From: Euglena gracilis
Taxonomy: Eukaryota > Euglenida > Euglenophyceae > Euglenales
DNA length: 64,000 nucleotides
Assembly: GCA_039621445.1 (NCBI GenBank)
Contig: CP154955.1
Location: forward strand, 54,317,341-54,381,340
Direction: 5' to 3'
The translations under genes and the position numbers were made by a program. This document shows positions 20,010-31,009 of this stretch, piece after piece. Under the pieces are notes generated by a model. It saw nothing but the letters and a program-made list of their open reading frames with translations. It was not told the DNA's origin and did no database searches. Numbering within the stretch: the first letter of the stretch is position 1; the number at the start of each line of letters is the position of its first letter.

Positions 20010-21900
20010 TTTGGGGGATTCTTGAACAGCCCTGGGGATAAGACTGTCAGGGAAAAGCCTGGTGGGGGGGGGAGTCGACCCCCGCCCACGATGGCACTGC
20101 CAAAAGCAAACTTGAGTGCCGGAGAAGAATTTGAATAATCATTATGGACGCTGATTGTTCAAAAAAAAAAACAATAATTATTGTTTATTGATTTTATTTA
20201 AGGCGTGGGGGGCCAACCCTCCAGCATGGGTGGGGGATGGCCGACCCCCAGGAATGAATGGGAAGCCTCGAGGAGGGGAGGGGTCGGACCCTCCTCCCGA
20301 CATGGAGGGGGAGGGTCGCCCATCCAACCTCGAAACTGACAGGGGGCCCGGAGAATTGTCGGTTTTGTGGACCGGCAAAAGGGCTGGCGATCAGGCCAAG
20401 ATTGGTGGAAAATCCATGGATTTTTTGTTGACAATAAATCCAAAAAACACTCATTGTTTTGAATTTTTTGAATATTTGTTATGTCGAAGACACCCAAACA
20501 ACAACAAAAATGGGCGATATGCTGGGGAAAAGCATTTTTTGGTCATTTTCCAGTGCTGTGCGCTGGAAGAAAAAGCTTGCTATTTTTGGACTGCCCAAGG
20601 AGGGGGTGGGGGGTCCGGTGCACCCCAAAAATCAGGTGGTCTGAGGTCATTCCCAAAAAATTTTCGGCGCTTTGCGCTGAAACCCACACAAGGCCTCGGG
20701 CCCGGGACCCCCGGGGGGATCTGGCCCTGGACCCACACCCCCCGCCCCGAAGCCTGAACTGTATGCCCGATGCCCCCAGACATTAAACCCTGTTTGGGGG
20801 TGCGCGGCCCGCCATCGGGGACGCCTGGCCTGCCGGCTTCTCCCAGGCATTCGGCGGTTGTCCGATCTGAGACACGAGCGGACGTTGGATTTCACACAGG
20901 GAGGACTTGCTGCCGTTTGTGTGCGATGTTTCCGAATATGCTTTGCCGTCCTTGACGAAGGCCTCAATAAATAAGAAACTAAACCTCGGCCGTCTCAGCA
21001 CATTCGACTGAAACCCACAGGAGAAATGGGCAAAAAATCGAAACTTCTCGGCAAAAGCAGGTCGTCATTGGTCATTGGGGGAAAGAATTCATTTCTGGCA
21101 TCCTTGGACCATCGCCCCATCAGCCAAAACATCAAAAAATGTGTTGTCGGCCTAATTTTTGACCCTACTCAAATCCCAGTCCGGTCCAGAGGCAGGCCGA
21201 TCGACTTATGGATGCAGTTTTGCCTTCAGGATAAGGGTTTGGAAAGAAGGTTTTGGACAAAGTCCAGGGTTCAGGCCACCTGCTCCGAAATTGAAAATGG
21301 CGAAGCACATCAATTTTGGGCAGGGGACACAAAAAAACCCTGCCTGTTATTATTGAAAATTTTATTTTCGAAATTAAATTTCTGAAAATTTTCAATTTTT
21401 TTTAATGGTTGGGCTGTTGAAAATTGGTGTGGTGTTCATATTCTTGGAGGTCTTATTTTTTGTTGGGGGAGGGGGGCCGCAGCACTCTGAGGCTTTGGGA
21501 ATGCTTGCCTCCCTTCTAAGACCACAAAATGTTGCTGTAAACACCCGCAAATAATAAATGCCTCCCAATAAACACTCTCTGCCCAAATAAAAACTCCCTC
21601 TCCACATTACAATGAGCCAAACCAAGAAGAAAAACAACCAAAAACATCGCAAAACAATTAAAACATGGATGCAATTGGAAACGGATTGCTCCAATTACAT
21701 AAAAAAAAAAACCGCACCTGTTGTGCAAAGAAAAATGCGAAAAACACAAAAAAGGCGTCCAGGGGGCGCATGGTGAAGCACCTTTTGGGTCACTTTTTGG
21801 ATTGGAAATTTGTGCGGGATTATGCAATCATGTGACCCAAATTTCTACAAAGAAAAAATGGAAACAAATGATGCAAAAAAAGTTATAAACTGATTTCCAA
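20010..21900. other. Repeat-derived stretch without recognised gene
   Basis: Holds degenerate repeat pieces: 'cccaaaaaattttcggcgctttgcgctgaaa' (20652-20685, a hairpin shared with other families) and a decayed CAGGGCGGTCC-family relative near 20990-21200, recognised by 'ggcatccttggaccatcgcccca'. The remainder is AT-rich DNA. No exon of the eIF4G gene or another conserved protein was recognised. Confidence 0.5.
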
Positions 21901-22022
21901 AATTGAAAACTACTGTCCGGAATGCTTCTCCAGGCATTTTCTGGTTGCATCCCCCCCCCCCAAAGCAAAACATGCGGGATCATGCGGTCCCCCATCCCCC
22001 CCGGTCAGGCTTCTCATACCAC

Positions 22023-22219
22023 CTTAGGCCGGCCAACCAGCTTGAAGCCGTCCTTGTCCGTCACCACCTTCTCCTTCTCCTTCTCCTTCGGGGTCTCCTT
22101 GTACGAGACAGAACGCTGCATGCCGGCGCCGGCCGTGTTGCGGACGTCGTTGCTTTGCCCATTGGGGACCCAGCTGGTGTTCCGGGCCACGCCGCCTCCT
22201 TTGCCCCCCGAGGGCGGTG
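22023..22219 (-). CDS. EIF4G: eIF4G exon, post-MIF4G linker
   Basis: A 197-bp exon with acceptor ctttcctccag and donor AAG then gtggta. The first two bases complete a codon begun by the exon at 23053-23276 (G plus CA gives Ala), so the phase is consistent. It encodes a Gly-rich opening, then GVARNTSWVPNGQSNDVRN, an Lys/Glu stretch and VVTDKDGFKLVGRPK. In other eIF4Gs this position carries the 'D-GGW-TV--k' and 'SWGKGSSGG' type linker, and the 'DGFkLVGr' ending is analogous. An hAT-like MITE (22306-22577) sits 86 bp upstream of its acceptor. Confidence 0.85.
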
Positions 22220-22305
22220 CTGGAGGAAAGCGGGGGACCTTTGCAAATGGGCAAGAGAAGCAATGGCGGAGGCTTGGGCATAAATGATTCTGCTACTACT
22301 TCCAC

Positions 22306-22577
22306 CAGGGGTTTTTTTAAGACCGGGGGGGAGGGGGGTCCCCCCCCCACCCACCCACCCACCCCCTGGGGGGGCGGGGTCCCGGGGGACCCACAAACAA
22401 TGGCCGAAAAATCGCGAAAAGTGCTAAAAATAGAATTTTTTCGGCGCCTGCGGCGCCGAAAAGTATATCCCACCCCCCTCCGGGGGGGACCCCCCCCCCG
22501 GGGGGGGGGCTCGGCCGGACCCACCCACCCTACCCCCCCCTCCCCCCCCCGGGGGTCCACGACTAAAAAAACCCCTG
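22306..22577. mobile_element. hAT-like MITE, CAGGGGTTTTT type
   Basis: A 272-bp element starting CAGGGGTTTTTTTAAGACC and ending GACTAAAAAAACCCCTG. The flanks are ACTTCCAC (22298-22305) and ACTTCCAC (22578-22585), a perfect 8-bp duplication. The interior has C/G runs around a 'ttcggcgcctgcggcgccgaaa' hairpin (22440-22461). It is inserted in the intron just upstream of the eIF4G exon at 22023-22219. Confidence 0.9.
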
Positions 22578-22684
22578 ACTTCCACAACTGGTGCTACTAA
22601 CACATGCCACAAAAACCCTGAAAAACCAGCACATTCTGCCTGACAGATCACAAGAAACAAAAAGTATGTCACCTGACAAGTTGG

Positions 22685-22812
22685 GCCCCAAAAGACAGGC
22701 TTTTTTAAGACCCCCTGGGGGGACCCCCACCCAAATCAGCTGTCAAAAAGCATTTCCCAAAATTTCTACCGCTTCGTGCCGAATCCCATACCCGGGCCTC
22801 TGGCCCAAATGA
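22685..22812. mobile_element. Short CAGGC...GCCTG element fragment
   Basis: Starts CAGGCTTTTTTAAGACC and ends GAAAACCAAGCCTG, so the ends are short inverted repeats. The interior 'catttcccaaaatttctaccgcttcgtgccgaa' matches pieces at 26615-26665 and 20645-20685. No 8-bp duplication is readable. Confidence 0.5.
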
Positions 22813-23052
22813 AAACCAAGCCTGCTCAAATTGCAGCATGGGAGGGGACGGGTTTTGAGGGAAAAAACCCCCCTTTCCAAAACCAAAATTGTGGGATGTG
22901 TTGTTGACACAGAAGAGACTTTGGTGAAAAACACTGGGCCAGGGTCCACACCTATGTCATCGATGACCTACATGGTGGTTTCCATGGCTGCCATGTATGC
23001 CATGGAAACCACCAAGCTATCACTTTTGTGCAACATCTGGCGCTGGGCGCAC

Positions 23053-23276
23053 CTTCTTCCTGTGTCTGCTTCAAATCCTGCCGCGTCACCCAGTTGGCCT
23101 TCCGCAGCTCCACCATATTGAGCACCAGGAAGCGGATCCGCTTGACGGGGTGCGTCTGTGCCAATTCACTCAGCTTGGCGAAATACAGGTCCATGTTGAC
23201 CTTCATTGCCGGCTTGTCCAGTTTCTTGCCCACCTGGTTCAGCATCTCCATGAGTGTTTCCATACTTTCGAGATTC
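23053..23276 (-). CDS. EIF4G: eIF4G exon, C-terminal part of MIF4G
   Basis: The acceptor gatgcag and donor (G then gtgcgc) bound a 224-bp exon. Its first base completes a codon from the exon at 25585-25775 and it reads NLESMETLMEMLNQVGKKLD, then MKVNMDLYFAKLSELAQ, VKRIRFLVLNMVELR and KANWVTRQ. This aligns with the MIF4G end of animal and fungal eIF4G ('esLe-L--LLttiGk-LD', 'mdqYF--m--i', 'SSRIRFMLqDviDLR--nWv-R'). MIF4G is the HEAT-repeat domain that binds eIF4A. The phases on both sides agree with neighbouring exons, so this exon is secure. Confidence 0.95.
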
Positions 23277-23689
23277 CTGCATCGGCAGAAATCAATTATT
23301 TAATTCTTATTTAATTCTCTTTAGAGCACACGCCCATGCACATTGGTCGCAAAAAAATGAGCGTCACTCGAAAATTATTAAAAACAAATGATCAAATCCA
23401 ATATTCATGCTCGTAATTCACTGAGAGGTTCTTAAATAAAATCAACAAAATCTGGCAGAAAAATCTTGTGAAACATAAACTTTCTTATAAAGCATCAAAA
23501 TTTTTCAATGATAATAAATTGCATTTACGGTGTTATTTTCAAAATTAGGTTTATACAAATTATAAATTTCAAAGAACTTCCTGAAAAAAAATGCATTCAA
23601 AATCTCAGAAAAAAACCCACAATAACAACCAAAAAATTCCTCCTTGACGATTTTAATCTCTTCTTCTTCTTCCCTCCCCTCAGCATTTG

Positions 23690-24540
23690 GATTTCAATGA
23701 TTTTGCCTCCTGTCAGAATTAACACACTTCTGCTGGAGGGGACTTTGGAGAAATTTCACAAATTTGGTCATTTTGCAACATAGGCGTAATTTTTGAGCCG
23801 TTATTTGCATTTTTTCCAACAAAAAAAAATCCAAAAAAACATCATTATTGTGATTTGGGGGTCCGGAGTGCCTGTGAGTGCCTGCCCAGGCAGGCACTAC
23901 CCCCCCCCCCCGGGGGGGTCGGATTTCGGCCTGTGCCCGGGCACATTCCTTTGAAAATAGGCCATTTTTGGCTCCCCGGCGCCTTCGGCGCCGGGGTGGT
24001 GCTAGGGCACTTTTGGCCGTGTGCCCTACCCCCCCCCCCCCGGGGGGGGGTCGGATTTGGAGTGCCTTGGGGTGCCTGCCCAGGCAGGCACCCCCCCCCC
24101 CCCCGGGGGGGGGGCGGCACCCGACTAAAATACAGCCTGTTTGGGAACACACTGATTCTGGACATATGAATTTTTTTGGTAAAAATTCCAAACTGGCGAA
24201 AAATACTGCCGAAGAATTTGGTCTTAGGTAAAATCTGGTCCAGGATGCAGAATTTCTTCAAATCTAAATTAATTCCCAGCAGAAATTGGGGGAAACCTAA
24301 AAAAAAACCCAGAAATTGCCAAAATTCATGAAATTTGGCAAATTTTGGCAAAATAACAAAAAAAGCACTTGGATGCCGTTGTGAAACATCCAAGGAATGG
24401 CCAGAACTCATTTCGTCTTCCATTTGAGGTTCATCGAAAAAAACTGCGGAAAGAGAAAAAATTGCGGAAAAATTACGGGAAATTGTGGAAAATTGTGGAA
24501 ATTGCGGGAAAATCGCAGAAATCAATCCCCCCCTGTTATT
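23690..24540. mobile_element. TTGCGGAAAAA-array family copy (degenerate), split by a nested element
   Basis: The left part (23690-23850) and right part (24145-24540) match, in order, the interior of the 36903-37527 element: 'cttctgctggaggggactttggag', 'cattttgcaacataggcg', 'gggaacacactgattctgg', 'ctggtccaggatgcagaatttcttc', ending with 'ttgcgggaaaatcgcagaaatcaatcccccc'. The intervening 23855-24140 is a separate element of the 39401-39705 family. This is a nested insertion. Confidence 0.75.
23855..24143. mobile_element. CAGGCTGT-family MITE, nested copy
   Basis: Runs from 'ggggtccggagtgcctgtgagtgcctgcccaggcaggcac' through 'cccggcgccttcggcgccgggg' to 'cacccgactaaaatacagcctg', closely matching 39420-39705. 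The left terminal bases of the family (CAGGCTGTTTC) are missing. The central GGCGCC-TTCG-GGCGCC-like hairpin is conspicuous. Confidence 0.75.
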
Positions 24541-24689
24541 TCAAAACTGGGTTCAATCGTCATGGGCAGTGGGGTGTTCAAGGATCTGATCCTGCAACCA
24601 CAACGTGCAGGGATCTAATCCCACGTACACTGAAATGATCAAGAATCTGGCTCTCGGTGTAAACTAAGCCTGGTTTTAACAGGGTCCCG

Positions 24690-24920
24690 GGACCTAATTA
24701 GGGGTATTTTTAAGACCGGGGGGAGGGGGGGGGAGGTCCCGGGGAACCCACTCAAAAATTGCGAAAAGTTCCAAAAATAGCACCTTTTCAAAAATTTTCG
24801 GTGCCTTTGACGTCGAAAAATATATCTCCCCTGCTTGGGGGACCCCCATGGGGGGGGGCACGGTTGTATGGGAATCTCTGAGGGGTGGAACCCCTCTTCC
24901 GAAACTAGGGGGGGGGGCTC
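24690..24920. mobile_element. Degenerate 'aggggtatttttaagacc' MITE
   Basis: Starts 'aggggtatttttaagaccggggg' and shares 'gggaacccactcaaaaattgcgaaaagttccaaaaatagcacc' with the 10998 and 22306 elements. Right terminus not found. Confidence 0.5.
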
Positions 24921-25084
24921 CTACCTCCAGTTTTCAGTTGCCGAAAATTTCGACCGTTTTTTGGGGTTAAATGAAATTTCTCAAAAATGGTGAGGAATCA
25001 GAGGAAATGTCAGGAGAACAAATTGAAGCCCTTAAAATGCCCCATCTAACAGTATCTTGATTTCCACGCAACTCCCCTCACCAC

Positions 25085-25114
25085 ATGCACGCACGCACGC
25101 ACGCACGCACGCAC
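25085..25114. repeat. (GCAC)n microsatellite
   Basis: Seven GCAC units in an eIF4G intron. Confidence 0.9.
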
Positions 25115-25584
25115 AGAGATGCACACAAAAAATGCTTGGGTGATTCTGAATGTCAGCAATCGTCAGAAGGGCTAAAAACAGTCTGACTGGCATTTTTGAC
25201 GGTGTTTGGGAGTTTAAACTCAAAAATTGGCTGGCAAACCACTTCCCAGCCATATTGTGCATTTTTAATGGGTCCAACCAGCACTTTTTCCAGCAGGCTG
25301 GCTGGACCACATCAATTTCCCCCCTGTCCACTACCCCCCCCCCCGGGGGGGGTGACCCAACCCTGTGGGGGCTTGGCCGGACCCACCCACCCTACCCTGG
25401 ACCTAATCCCGCCGCTCTCACATCGGGAAAACCAGAGTCCTCTTTACAGTGTGAAAAAGAGCTCAGATCCCAGAACAACATGGGGAAAAAACCACATCTG
25501 ATCCGTCAAGCTAAAATTTCTTCTGTGTTTCAACAGTGGCGGATCCATCAAAATGCCACTCCCGCAACCGCAACCCCCTCACAC

Positions 25585-25775
25585 CGCGGGTCCGTGTGGT
25601 CCGTATCCAGCAGCAGGATCTTGATGACGATGTGCATGATGCGCTCCGACAGCAGCGACCGCTTGAAGAGCTCCGCAATGAACTTGATGTTGCCCAAACT
25701 CCGTGCCTTGTAGCGCTGCTCCTGCTTCTCGATGCGGTCGCGCTCGGCGGGGTCCGCATCGTCGGGGAGCACCGT
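25585..25775 (-). CDS. EIF4G: eIF4G exon, central MIF4G
   Basis: A 191-bp exon with acceptor gacccacag in phase 0, matching the phase-0 donor of 26773-26852. The donor (CG then gtgtga) leaves two bases that combine with the first base of the 23053 exon to give Arg. It encodes TVLPDDADPAERDRIEKQEQ, RYKARSLGNIKFIAELFKRS and LLSERIMHIVIKILL. The 'RsLGNIKFIgELFk--mLtE-IMh' block is among the most conserved signatures of the eIF4G MIF4G domain, so this exon anchors the gene identification. An overlapping donor two bases away (exon starting 25583) is disfavoured by phase. Confidence 0.97.
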
Positions 25776-25859
25776 CTGTGGGTCAAGCAAGCGATGCAGC
25801 CACAGGGACACAGACCACTGGCTGGCCATTGTGCACACTGTAGACACCGGAAAAAAGCT

Positions 25860-26130
25860 ACTGGCGAGACCGGGGGGGGTCCCACCGACTGGAAAAAAAT
25901 GCTTCCTTCTTCCTTCCTTCCTCCGGCGCTGTGCGCTGGGGTAGAAAAGAGGTTTTTAATGTGTTTGTGTTTTTTGGGGCTGATTTTGTTTGGCGTTTCG
26001 TGCTGGTCACTGGGGTAAAAATATCCACCAGCTGCCCTCAGGAGGGGTCCACTAGGATTTTCATAGCCAAATTTGGACCAGCTGCAGTCCAGCCCCCCGG
26101 GGGAACTGCGAACCCTTAAACAAAAGCCTG
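25860..26130. mobile_element. 'ctgctagcagacccc' MITE family, degenerate copy
   Basis: Family phrases in order: 'gaccggggggggtcccaccgactggaaaaaaat', 'ttcctccggcgctgtgcgctg', 'ccaaatttggaccagctgcagtccagcc', 'gcgaacccttaaacaaaagcctg'. The left end is eroded. Confidence 0.6.
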
Positions 26131-26430
26131 ACACAGACGCCTTTCATTTCTCGCCGCTTGCTCTGCCATTTGCCAACACCCCTCCACAAAGAAACTAACA
26201 AAACTGCACACGGATCCAGGGACTTCTTTTAGGACCCGTATAGCAGTACCGACACTTGAGTGTGTGTCTGTGCTGGCGTGCATGCCCACGTGTGTGTCTT
26301 CAAATGGGTGTGTGCGTGCATGTGCGCAATTTGCGCTTGTGCACGTCAAAACACATCCACACCACCCACCCAAAGACACGCACATCGGGTCTCTTTTTAA
26401 AACCACCGAGGGGGAGCCGATCCCCCTTGG

Positions 26431-26505
26431 TTGCACTAAGGCTTCTTGTCTGTTTACAGCCGGCGCCAACTTCGCTTCTGGCCCAGTTTGCTGTGTGGTG
26501 AGTGG
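26431..26505 (+). repeat. ~75-bp dispersed repeat 'ttgcactaaggcttcttgtc', copy 2
   Basis: Near-identical to the block at 27147-27230, including the downstream extension 'gtgagtggccaggga'. Unknown function. Confidence 0.8.
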
Positions 26506-26772
26506 CCAGGGATCCCTTGGGCCAATTCTCTTGCTCTGCCTGGCCGGGTGAGTAACTCTGGTGTAATTCCATTGCTGTGTGTGTCTCCCCCTGACCCCCC
26601 CCCTCAACATCAGCCGTCAAAGACATTTCCCAAAAAAAAAATGTTCAGTGGTTCGCGCCGAAAACCATGTCTGGGCCTCTTGCCTGGGATCTCCCCCCTG
26701 GGGGATCTTCCTGGTTAACAGCCTGACGCACAAGCACTGGTGACGTATATGCACACACGCGCGCACGAACAC

Positions 26773-26852
26773 CTGCTGATGCTTGGAGCCCTCCTCAAAC
26801 CGAGCCTGGCAGGTGTTGAGGAGGATTCGGCGGAATTCCTTCAAAGTGGCAG
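26773..26852 (-). CDS. EIF4G: eIF4G exon, MIF4G (ATLKEFRRILLNTCQ)
   Basis: An 80-bp exon with acceptor ttgcccacag and donor CAG then gtgttc. It encodes ATLKEFRRILLNTCQARFEE and GSKHQQ, aligning with the MIF4G segment 'v-FRkLLLnrCQkeFe' of eIF4G. The two leading bases require one base from the preceding exon, which the 27555 donor supplies. It ends in phase 0, matching the start of 25585-25775. Confidence 0.93.
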
Positions 26853-27146
26853 CTGTGGGCAAGGAATGGAATGCAATCCTGCCAGGTGGATTACCAGATG
26901 GAGTTTGCAGCCTAGATGGCAATGGACAGGGTCATGGGGGTGAGTGAGTGGTCAAAGTGAGTGGGTGGGTTTTGCGTGTCCCTGGGACAGGGTTATATAA
27001 AGGCAGGGGGGGGGGTGCCCCGCACCTGAACAGTGGCGGGTGACCAAAATTTTCGCCCTCCCAAAATCAGCAGAATTTTGTCGAAATGCAAAATTTTCGG
27101 TGCAAGGCACCGGAAAGAAAATTTGACTTTGCCCCCCCCCCCCCCC

Positions 27147-27230
27147 GTTGCACTAAGGCTTCTTGTCTATTTATGGCCGGCGCCAACTTCGTTTCTGGCC
27201 CAGTTTGCCGTGTGGTGAGTGGCCAGGGAC
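27147..27230 (+). repeat. ~75-bp dispersed repeat 'ttgcactaaggcttcttgtc', copy 3
   Basis: Preceded by a C-run. Same orientation and sequence as the copies at 14585, 26431 and 45386. Confidence 0.8.
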
Positions 27231-27554
27231 CCCTCCCCTCCCCGGGGTTGTCTGGAGTGAACCTCCCCCTGGCAGGTGGCGGGTGGTCCCACCCTCTGGT
27301 CCGGGGGGGGGGGGGGTATGGCTGGGGACACCCCCACTTAAACGCACTACACCCTCCTTACATTGAACCCTGCCCGGATCACTAAATGAATCTATAATCC
27401 TGAGCGACTCCATGATCCAGGTCGAAATCACCGGACGCGAAGAAAAAAAGCCAAACAAATGCTCACATGAACAGGCCGGGCTGTACTGGAAGCTGCTGGT
27501 TGGAATTACGCCTGCTCCTCGGAAGATTGGTTGAGCTTCGGGGGAGAAGCATAC

Positions 27555-27823
27555 ATTGCTTGCCCTGCTCCTCACTGGCGGTGGAGTCACTGCGGGAGAC
27601 GTCCATCATTTCGTTCTTCATGTTCTGGATCTTCCGGCAGAGGTGGAAACAGATGTCCGCGTACAGGTAGCTGAACTTGGGCTGGTCGAGGGCGACGTCG
27701 AACACGGTGCGGATGACCTGCTCCACAATCCCGGCCACGTCCACCAGGCCATCCACGTAGAGCTCGTTCCAGAGGTCGTCGAAGAGAACGGTGTACTTCT
27801 CGGGCGTGACCTTGTTCAGGATG
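27555..27823 (-). CDS. EIF4G: eIF4G exon, start of MIF4G (ILNKVTPEKY)
   Basis: The acceptor gcgcag on the right and donor (AAT then gtatgc) on the left bound this exon. Its first base completes Gly from the exon at 34759-34883. It encodes ILNKVTPEKYTVLFDDLWNE, VDGLVDVAGIVEQVIRTVFD and VALDQPKFSYLYADICFHLC, the classic opening of the eIF4G MIF4G domain ('SILNKLTPe-f--L', 'vi-liFekAl-EP-f---YA-lC--L'). I chose the 27555 donor because it gives the phase needed by the next exon. A good alternative donor (gtgagc, exon starting 27467) keeps the frame open longer but is out of phase, so alternative splicing is possible. Confidence 0.95.
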
Positions 27824-27873
27824 CTGCGCGGAGCGAAATGGTAAACCTCGAAAAAAATCAGATGAGTCACATT

Positions 27874-28255
27874 CAGGAGTTTTCTCAAAGACCCAGGGGG
27901 GTTCGGGGGGGGGGGGGTTGGCCGGCTGGACACAAATGGTACCCAAAAACCTGGTGGAAAAAGCCAAATCCTGCTGAATTGGAAAATTTTCAGCCAAAAA
28001 ATGGAGGCGAAATCCCCCAAAAACCTTCAAAAAATACCTTTTTGGCCATTCTTGAAATCATTTTTCGAAAAGTTTCGGCACTCTCTGACTCTGTGCCAAT
28101 AACTCTTCGACCCAGCCTGGCTGTGCTGGGCTGGCCCAAACTTTATTTCAGTGGACCAGGTTGGCATCCCGGCTGGGAGCTGCTGGCTGGAAAAAGGTGC
28201 TGGCTGGCTGGACTCCTCCAGGGACAGGGACCCCTCTGCCTTCAGAAAACCCCTG
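27874..28255. mobile_element. hAT-like MITE, CAGGGGTTTTCTTAAG family
   Basis: A 382-bp element starting CAGGAGTTTTCTCAAAGACC and ending CTTCAGAAAACCCCTG. The flanks are GTCACATT (27866-27873) and GTGACATT (28256-28263), an 8-bp duplication with one mismatch. It lies 50 bp upstream of the acceptor of the first MIF4G exon. The interior includes 'gctgctggctgg' phrases of the family. Confidence 0.85.
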
Positions 28256-28263
28256 GTGACATT

Positions 28264-29380
28264 GGGTGAAAAAGGCTGGAGGGGTCAAGGACTGTCCAAC
28301 TGCAAAGGGCAGGCGACCCTCCGTCCTCCGATCGATGCGCAAAGGCGGTCCATGATTGAAAAGGGGAAAAAAACTCCACTGTCCCAGCACATTGAACAAA
28401 AATCCACAAAGAGAATTTTAGGCGGCCCGCTCCGCAGTCCTTAGCTCACAAAAAATGAATTGCCTTGCGCAATCGCGCAATCCAGGACCCACTCTGGTGT
28501 TGTGGCCTTTTTGGGGGCGTTTTCGCGTCCCGCTTTTGGATGCAACAACGTGTCTTAAGCTCGTGAAACCGAACATCGAGCAAATCGCGAGAACAGAATT
28601 GGACAACCCTGGCCAGAAAAACACTTGACACAGGGCTCTGTGAACACTCGAAACTCGCTCAGGAAAAGGGGGTTTAAGGGAGGCATTTCTCAACAACTGA
28701 AGACAGCTGAAATCCTCGGTCAAAAGGATGACGTGGCTCTTTTGTGCAGCATTTCAAGGCATATGAATGAGGTGTCCGACGAAGGGTTGCAAAAACTATT
28801 TTATTTGTCAGGCTATCAGACATTGAAATCACATTCCTGTCCAAGAGCTGATGGAAAGAATCATACCAGGGCTGAAAATACATGTCAGGGGAACATGACA
28901 GATGAAACCCTATCATGCATCTATTTCTGACAAACAAAAAAATCACGTCAGTGGAAAATCCCAATGAGGATAAATCAACTGTGTCACTTGCACAATCACG
29001 CAAACAGAACGAAAAAGTTACTGCACAATTGCGCAAAAGAGGGTAAATTTCAATCACTTGTGCAATTGCACAAATGAGTTTCAAAGTAAATGCAATTCCT
29101 CACTTTCCATTGTCCACAGGATGCTGAAAAAGGTCTTTACTTTATTTTGGTCCCAAAATCTGTGCAGGGAAAAACAAACAAGAAATCCTTTCACAGGGTT
29201 TTCACCAGGTTAAAGAACAAAATGGGGGGCCATTTTTCCACGAGAGTTTGGGCACGCTCCGAGGCTGCCAGCACCAAGGAAAAAAAGAGGTCCCGAACCG
29301 TCCCTCATTTTTGTTTTTCCACCTGTTTTTCATGACAATCAGAATGCCCAAGAATTTATTTCCAAACTTCATTTCAGCAG
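28264..29380. other. Intron stretch without recognised exon
   Basis: Part of the ~7-kb intron between eIF4G exons. It contains a degenerate CAGGGCGGTCC-family interior ('ccactgtcccagcacattgaac', 28376-28398) and a cluster of 'tgcgcaatcgcgcaa' and 'ttgcacaa' phrases (28460-29070). No conserved exon was recognised. Confidence 0.5.
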
Positions 29381-29389
29381 ACCCCGAGA

Positions 29390-30240
29390 GGGGGGGGGTC
29401 TGCAGCCTGGCTGGGGGGTGTTGGCTGGGAAAAATGTGCTGGCTGGCTGCAGGGGGGGGGGGGAATGCGCTGGACGGCCCTCGGAAAAAAATGCGCAAAA
29501 ATGCGCAAAAAATGCGCAAAAAATGCGCTGAGTTTGTGACATTCCTAAAGGAAAAAAGACTCAGAAAAATTTCCAACAATAAACCCAAAATTAAACCAAA
29601 ATCACCAAAAAGAGCTGAAATGAAAGCATTTTGGCCAAAAAATGCATGACCAAAGCGTCACTCTCCGTTCACCATAACCAACAATGTCAGCCATGGTGCC
29701 CCTTACTTGTGACCAGGGGAGTGGGATTCCCGCCTTGGTTACATGTCAATGTGGGGTCTCTGAAACCCCTGGTATCCTCATCGTCATTGGATGAGTACCC
29801 ACACCTCATCCCCCAAGGGTTTTTCTCTTGAGGCGGGTCCCTTGGGTGGAAAAAAAGTGCGAAAATGGGTTCGTTGGTTACAGAAATGGGTCAGTTGAAC
29901 GTGGGCAAAATTCGGTGAGCATGTGATTTGGGTGGAAAATGTGCAAAAATGGCAAAATGTGAAAAATTGGGCAAAAAAAAATGCGCAAAAATGGAAACTG
30001 TGCAAAATTGGGCAAAAAATGGGCAAAAAAATTGCCCCAAAAATGGAAAATGTGCAAAAATGGGGGGGGGGGGGGGGGGGATATGCATGGGAGGGAAAGG
30101 GGAATATGCAAAAAAAAAAAAATGCGCAAAAATGCGCATTTTTGAAAAAATTGACAAAAATGCGCAAAAAATGCAGAAAAATGCGCCTTCCCCCCCCCCC
30201 CCGGGGGATGGTCCGCTCCGGCTTAAGAAAACCCCTGGCC
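29390..30240. repeat. 'atgcgcaaaa' short-unit repeat region with MITE ends
   Basis: Many units of 'aatgcgcaaaaatg' and 'aaatgtgcaaaa' (29490-29530, 29935-30185). A MITE left end CAAGGGTTTTTCTCTTGAGG (near 29813) and right end CTTAAGAAAACCCCTG (near 30222-30237) bracket part of it as inverted repeats, but no matching 8-bp duplication is visible. Confidence 0.6.
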
Positions 30241-30654
30241 CCAGTCGAAAATACAAAAAGGGGGTAAATCCCGCTTTTGAGAACGCACAAGGGAGGGCAA
30301 ATTGGTTTTTCAGAATTGGCACGGTCGTGCGAAGAACCCCCCAAAAAGCTTGAGTGCGAAATGGACTGCGGGGGAAAAACTTTGAACCATCACCAGACCA
30401 GCCAAACATCCAAAAAAATGTGGGTTTCAACCTTTCACTCCCCAACCAAGGGCCAGACAAGGGGTCCAAGGATGATTATTTGATGTTTTAGGTGGATAGG
30501 CGATGCCCCAGGACACTAAGAATGAATTCTTTTCGTGCTGTGGACTTGTTCCCGCCGAAAAATGCCGAATCTTCTTGCCCATTTTCCCGATGGATTCCGA
30601 TGTGGAGTAGAATGTGCTTGGACGGGTCTACCGCAAAAATGGAATCCTGCCCTG

Positions 30655-30835
30655 GAGGTTACCTACTGGAGGCTCCAGGGAGGCTCCAAGGAGGCTCAGG
30701 TGACCAGCCTCCAGGGAGGCTCCCTTTTAGGGAGCCTCCAGGAGGCTCCAGGGAGGCTCAGGTAACCAGCCTCCAGGCTCCCTTTTAGAGAGCCTCCATG
30801 GAGGCTCCAGGGAGGCTCAGATAACCAGTTTTGTG
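30655..30835. repeat. 'ggaggctccagggaggctca' repeat cluster
   Basis: Tandem and inverted copies of 'ggaggctccagggaggctca' and 'ccagcctcc', forming self-complementary units. The same cluster occurs at 33688-33775. Confidence 0.85.
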
Positions 30836-31009
30836 CACAGGCCGACAATGCGACAGGTGGTGTGCTGTGATGCAATCTGTGGTGTTGTAGACTCAGAATG
30901 CATGAATCAGCAGTTGCTCGCCGGGGATGTGACATGGATAATGGGATAATGCAGGCACAGCGAGGCACAAGAAGAAGAGATGTGAAACATCTGGACAACA
31001 TCTGCATCT

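Noticed and set aside
22424-22587. Frames through the G/C-rich block beside the 22023 exon
   Set aside because: They translate the MITE at 22306-22577. Pro/Gly content comes from homopolymers.
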